Assembly: GCA_039815465.1 (NCBI GenBank) | Contig: JBCBZG010000001.1 | Coordinates: forward strand, 124,001 to 188,000 | Source: Shimia_B sp039815465 | Lineage (GTDB): Bacteria > Pseudomonadota > Alphaproteobacteria > Rhodobacterales > Rhodobacteraceae | Direction of reading: 5' to 3' | Length of the DNA: 64,000 bases | Part shown: positions 60,916 through 64,000 of the stretch, in pieces | Layout: every line of letters starts with the position of its first letter | Numbering within the stretch: the first letter of the stretch is position 1 | Notes under the pieces: model-generated | Told to the model about the DNA's origin: nothing | The model's database searches: none | The model's input: the letters and a program-made list of their open reading frames with translations, nothing else | Translations under genes and position numbers: made by a program

Positions 60916-62400
60916 ATGACAAAATTCACTGACTTGAGCTTGGACCCCAAGGTCCTTAAAGCCATCGCCGACGCAGGTTACGAAGAGCCCACGCCGATCC
61001 AGGCTGGCGCCATCCCCCCCGCGCTCGAAGGGCGCGACGTACTGGGCATCGCACAGACCGGCACGGGCAAAACGGCGAGCTTTACGCTGCCGATGATCAC
61101 GCTGCTGGGCCGCGGACGCGCCCGGGCCCGGATGCCCCGGTCGCTCGTGCTCGCCCCCACCCGCGAGCTTGCCGCGCAAGTGGCGGAGAATTTTGACGCC
61201 TACACAAAGTACCACAAGCTGTCCAAAGCGCTGCTCATCGGCGGCGTGAGCTTCAAGGAACAAGACGCGCTCATCGACAAAGGCGTTGACGTCCTGATCG
61301 CGACCCCAGGCCGCCTGCTTGACCATTTTGAGCGGGGCAAGCTGCTGCTCACGGGCGTTCAGATCATGGTCGTGGACGAGGCTGACCGGATGCTCGACAT
61401 GGGGTTCATCCCCGATATCGAACGCATCTTTTCGCTGACGCCGTTTACGCGCCAAACCCTCTTTTTCTCCGCCACAATGGCGCCGGAGATTGAGCGGATC
61501 ACGAATACCTTCCTGTCGAACCCGGCAAAGATCGAAGTGGCGCGCGCCGCCACGACGAACGAGAACATCACGCAGGGCGTGGTGATGTTCAAAGCCTCAC
61601 GCCGCGACCGCGAGGGCAGCGAGAAGCGCAAGCTCTTGCGCGCCATCATCGACCGCGAGGGCGAGGGCCTGAAAAACGCGATCATCTTTTGCAACCGCAA
61701 GACGGATGTGGATATCACCGCGAAATCGCTCAAGAAATACGGCTATGACGCCGCTGCGATCCATGGGGACCTGGACCAATCGCACCGCATGCGCACCCTG
61801 GATGGCTTCCGCGATGGGTCGCTGAAGTTCCTCGTGGCCTCTGACGTGGCCGCGCGCGGGCTCGACATCCCAGCGGTGAGCCATGTTTTGAACTTCGACG
61901 TGCCGTCCCACGCAGAAGACTATGTGCACCGCATCGGGCGCACGGGGCGTGCGGGCCTCACCGGCACCGCGATCATGCTGTGCGTGCCGCGCGACGAAAA
62001 GAACCTTGAGGATATCGAACGCCTCGTCGAACACGCCATCCCGCGGATGGACAGCCCCCTCGGCGGTGCCAAATCAGCGGAGCCGGAGGCGACCGAAGAC
62101 GACGCCACCAAACCCGCCCGCCGCAGCCGCGGTGGCCGGGGCCGCAAATCCGACGAGGCAAAGCCCGCAGAGAAAGCCGCTGAGCCCACGGAAGCGGACG
62201 CCGGTGCAGAACTGCCGCGTAGCTCCGACAAGCCCCGAAATGACCGCGGTGAACGTGGCGACCGCGGCGGGCGCGGGCGCGGCCGGGGACGCCGCGATGA
62301 CGGGCCAACGCCCGTGGGCATGGGCGACCACATGCCCAGCTTCATCGCGATGTCGTTCGAGGAACGCATCGCCGCCCACGGCGCCAACGCTGCGGCCTGA
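60916..62400 (+). CDS. rhlE: DEAD-box RNA helicase (RhlE-type)
   Basis: 494 residues from MTKFTDLSLDPKVLKAIADA. Q motif and motif I (AQTGTGKT), Ia PTRELA, II VVDEADRMLDMGF, III FFSATM, V ASDVAARGLDIP, VI HRIGRTGRAG. The C-terminal 110 residues are an Arg/Gly-rich basic tail (RGGRGRGRGRRDDGP) that should bind RNA. It unwinds RNA duplexes in ribosome assembly or decay. Confidence 0.93.
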   Translation: MTKFTDLSLDPKVLKAIADAGYEEPTPIQAGAIPPALEGRDVLGIAQTGTGKTASFTLPMITLLGRGRARARMPRSLVLAPTRELAAQVAENFDAYTKYHKLSKALLIGGVSFKEQDALIDKGVDVLIATPGRLLDHFERGKLLLTGVQIMVVDEADRMLDMGFIPDIERIFSLTPFTRQTLFFSATMAPEIERITNTFLSNPAKIEVARAATTNENITQGVVMFKASRRDREGSEKRKLLRAIIDREGEGLKNAIIFCNRKTDVDITAKSLKKYGYDAAAIHGDLDQSHRMRTLDGFRDGSLKFLVASDVAARGLDIPAVSHVLNFDVPSHAEDYVHRIGRTGRAGLTGTAIMLCVPRDEKNLEDIERLVEHAIPRMDSPLGGAKSAEPEATEDDATKPARRSRGGRGRKSDEAKPAEKAAEPTEADAGAELPRSSDKPRNDRGERGDRGGRGRGRGRRDDGPTPVGMGDHMPSFIAMSFEERIAAHGANAAA

Positions 62401-62412
62401 GGGCGGGCACGC

Positions 62413-63096
62413 GTGCCCGTTCAAGCGCTCCTCTTTGACGTCTTCGGCACCTGCGTCGATTGGCGGACCTCCGTGGCGCGCGAGGTCGCAAAGATGCTTC
62501 CCGATGTCGACGCCACGGCCTTTGCGATGGCCTGGCGCGCGGAATACCAACCGGCGATGGAACGCATCCGCAGCGGCGCAAGGGGCTATGTCGCGCTCGA
62601 TACGCTTCACCGGGAAAATATGCACCGCGTCGCGGCACGCTTTGGCGTCAGCGCCCCGGACGCGCTATCCCACGCATGGGAGCGGCTCGACCCCTGGGAC
62701 GACGTGCGCCCGGGCCTCGCCCTGATCCGCAAACACGTCGTCATCGCCCCCTGTTCCAACGGCTCCATCGCGCTGATGACGCGGCTGGCCCGCTACGCCG
62801 CGCTGCCGTGGGACTGCATCTTGGGGGCCGAGATCGCGCAGGATTATAAACCACAAACCACCGTTTACTTGGCCTCCTGCGCTGCACTTGCGCTGCCGCC
62901 GCGCGCGGTGATGATGGTAGCCGCCCATAACGGCGACCTCGCTGCGGCGGCCCACGCCGGGCTCCAAACCGCGTTTGTCCCACGGCCGCGCGAATATGGT
63001 CCAAACCAAACCACCGATCTGGAGCCAACGGGCGATTGGACGATCACCGCCGAAAGCTTCACCCACCTTGCAGAGACCCTCCATGACCGCAGATGA
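62413..63096 (+). CDS. Haloacid dehalogenase, type II
   Basis: 227 residues from a GTG with GAGGGCGGG upstream. Nucleophile Asp in LLFDVFGTCVDWRTSVAREV, Ser/Asn in VIAPCSNGSIALM, Lys in IAQDYKPQTTVYLA, and acidic AAHNGDLAAAAHAG. These fit L-2-haloacid dehalogenases, which remove halides by an ester intermediate. Other HAD phosphatases are possible. It overlaps the cupin gene by 14 bp. Confidence 0.85.
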   Translation: MPVQALLFDVFGTCVDWRTSVAREVAKMLPDVDATAFAMAWRAEYQPAMERIRSGARGYVALDTLHRENMHRVAARFGVSAPDALSHAWERLDPWDDVRPGLALIRKHVVIAPCSNGSIALMTRLARYAALPWDCILGAEIAQDYKPQTTVYLASCAALALPPRAVMMVAAHNGDLAAAAHAGLQTAFVPRPREYGPNQTTDLEPTGDWTITAESFTHLAETLHDRR

Positions 63097-63505
63097 CATC
63101 ATCGCCGCCCTCGACCTCCTCCCTCACCCCGAAGGTGGGTTCTACCGCGAAACCTGGCGCGATAACCGAGCGGAGGGCCGCGGCACAGGAACCGCGATCT
63201 ATTTCCTGCTGCGCGACGGCGGGGCCAGCCACTGGCACACGGTCGACGCAACAGAAATCTGGCACTACTACGCGGGCGCGCCGCTGGTGCTTTCAACCGC
63301 GGCCTCGGCAGACGGCCCTGCTTTAGACACGCTGATCGGCCCGGACCTCATAGCCGGCGAACGCCCACAGGGCATTGTCCCGCATGGCCACTGGCAAGCC
63401 GCGCGCACAACGGGCGCCTTCACGCTTGTGGGCTGCACCGTGTCCCCCGGCTTCACGTTCGAAGGCTTCCACCTCGCCGAACCGGGCTTTGACATCCCAC
63501 GCTGA
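63083..63505 (+). CDS. DUF985 cupin protein
   Basis: 140 residues from MTADDIIAALDLLPHPEGGF. The cupin motif SHWHTVDATEIWHYYAGAPL carries likely metal ligands His and Glu, and the second motif is VSPGFTFEGFHLAEPGF. DUF985 cupins are uncharacterised. It overlaps the 3' end of the dehalogenase gene by 14 bp, so it is co-transcribed. Confidence 0.87.
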   Translation: MTADDIIAALDLLPHPEGGFYRETWRDNRAEGRGTGTAIYFLLRDGGASHWHTVDATEIWHYYAGAPLVLSTAASADGPALDTLIGPDLIAGERPQGIVPHGHWQAARTTGAFTLVGCTVSPGFTFEGFHLAEPGFDIPR

Positions 63506-63512
63506 GCCAAAT

Positions 63513-63562
63513 GGGACGGCGGGCGGGGCGCCTTTGCCCATACGGGCAAACAGCGCCGTCCC
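63513..63562. repeat. Interspersed hairpin repeat, family 2, copy 3
   Basis: Outer arms GGGACGGC / GCCGTCCC pair exactly. The inner TTTGCCC–ATAC–GGGCAAA hairpin sits in the same place as TTTGC–GAAA–GCAAA at 20835–20887. Between convergent cupin and anmK genes, where it could stop transcription in both directions. Confidence 0.68.
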
Positions 63563-63571
63563 GACGTCTCG

Positions 63572-64000
63572 CTACCCACCGGGGCGCGATATCGTCCCGC
63601 CCCCGACAAGCGCCATCACCCCCGTGGTGCCCGGACAACTCGTGGGCATCCCCCGCGCCACCCGCGCGGCAAGATAGGCAAAGGCTTGCGCTTCTAGCAT
63701 ATCGCCGTCGAGCCCCAACGCCTCCACCGGCTCGACCGGCAGCCCTGTTCCTGCGGAAATCATGGCCATCACGGTCGCATTCTTGCGCCCGCCCCCCGTC
63801 ACATAAACGCGTGCGGGCGTCGCGGGGCAAAGCTCCATCCCCTGCGCCACACAGGCCGCGACGCACGCAGCAAGCGTCGCCGCAGCATCCGCATCGCTGA
63901 GGGGCCCAACATCCAAAAGCTCTGCGAACGCCCCGCGATCCAGGGACTTTGGTGGCATCTGCGCGAAATACGGATCGGCCAAAAGCCGCTCCACCACAGC
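63572..64000 (-). CDS. anmK: Anhydro-N-acetylmuramic acid kinase (5' end cut by window edge)
   Basis: The last 142 residues of AnmK: ERLLADPYFAQMPPKSLDRG, VYVTGGGRKNATVMAMISAG, and EAQAFAYLAARVARGMPTSC then PGTTGVMALVGGGTI. The GGGxxN motif and the PKSLDRG segment are typical. It phosphorylates recycled anhydro-MurNAc from peptidoglycan. The N-terminus lies beyond the right edge. Confidence 0.93.
   Translation of the reverse strand, partial: AVVERLLADPYFAQMPPKSLDRGAFAELLDVGPLSDADAAATLAACVAACVAQGMELCPATPARVYVTGGGRKNATVMAMISAGTGLPVEPVEALGLDGDMLEAQAFAYLAARVARGMPTSCPGTTGVMALVGGGTISRPGG

Overview
The window comes from a high-GC marine alphaproteobacterium, almost certainly a Rhodobacteraceae member of the Roseobacter group. 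The evidence is the DMSP operon (dmdA–small ORF–acuI), a trgA/trgB/cysK tellurite-resistance block, an F1-ATPase zeta inhibitor, a two-piece (circularly permuted) tmRNA gene, a VPLPA-CTERM protein, a gapped alphaproteobacterial RNase E, and a core-only (split) methionine synthase. I see no rRNA, CRISPR array, prophage or insertion sequence. The only tRNA is tRNA-Ser(GGA).

Layout. 1–6.9 kb: DUF1330 fragment, then a divergent envelope module (HlyD-like adaptor, ABC-exporter-like protein with a degenerate ATPase domain, DUF3131 protein, secreted Ala/Pro-rich protein). 7–15 kb: tRNA-Ser, MscS channel, cysK, trgB, trgA, cfa, photolyase (redox, tellurite and photo-oxidative stress). 15–19.5 kb: PLP enzyme, FkbM-type methyltransferase, acuI and dmdA. 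19.8–24.8 kb: orphan solute-binding protein, a Tat-exported amine oxidase whose domains are in circularly permuted order, a VPLPA-CTERM gene broken by one in-frame stop, a PhyH dioxygenase and two DUF4345 paralogues. 24.8–31.4 kb: tmRNA, an AT-richer GT87-like gene, chrA, sspB, fumC and small genes. 31.4–44.7 kb: P450 plus membrane hydrolase, ccdA, tusA, rne, HAD, dctD/dctB, purQ/purS/purC and the zeta inhibitor. 44.8–51.8 kb: homocysteine methyltransferase behind a terminator-like leader, radical SAM protein, corrinoid protein, DUF1638, surE, pcm and a LysM/M23 lipoprotein. 51.9–64 kb: DUF815 ATPase, tatCBA, a WYL regulator that seems to start at ATT, orphan ABC ATPase, atypical SDR, Hint protein, prfC, RhlE-type helicase, haloacid dehalogenase, cupin and the end of anmK.

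How the genes relate. DmdA moves a methyl group from DMSP to THF. The homocysteine methyltransferase and the corrinoid protein look like two parts of a split MetH that could use methyl-THF. AcuI removes acryloyl-CoA from the competing cleavage route. tmRNA and SspB are two parts of the trans-translation/ClpXP pathway and lie about 3 kb apart. tatABC can export the RR-signal amine oxidase.

The intergenic spaces hold at least two families of interspersed hairpin repeats. One (31.3, 45.9 and 51.9 kb) shows compensatory base changes and always sits between convergent genes. The other lies at 20.8, 23.9 and 63.5 kb. A separate 149-bp element with perfect 24-bp terminal inverted repeats lies at 34.0 kb. 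The observations I would check first are the permuted amine oxidase, the covarying repeat family, the degenerate ABC exporter module, and the terminator placed directly before the homocysteine methyltransferase ribosome-binding site.
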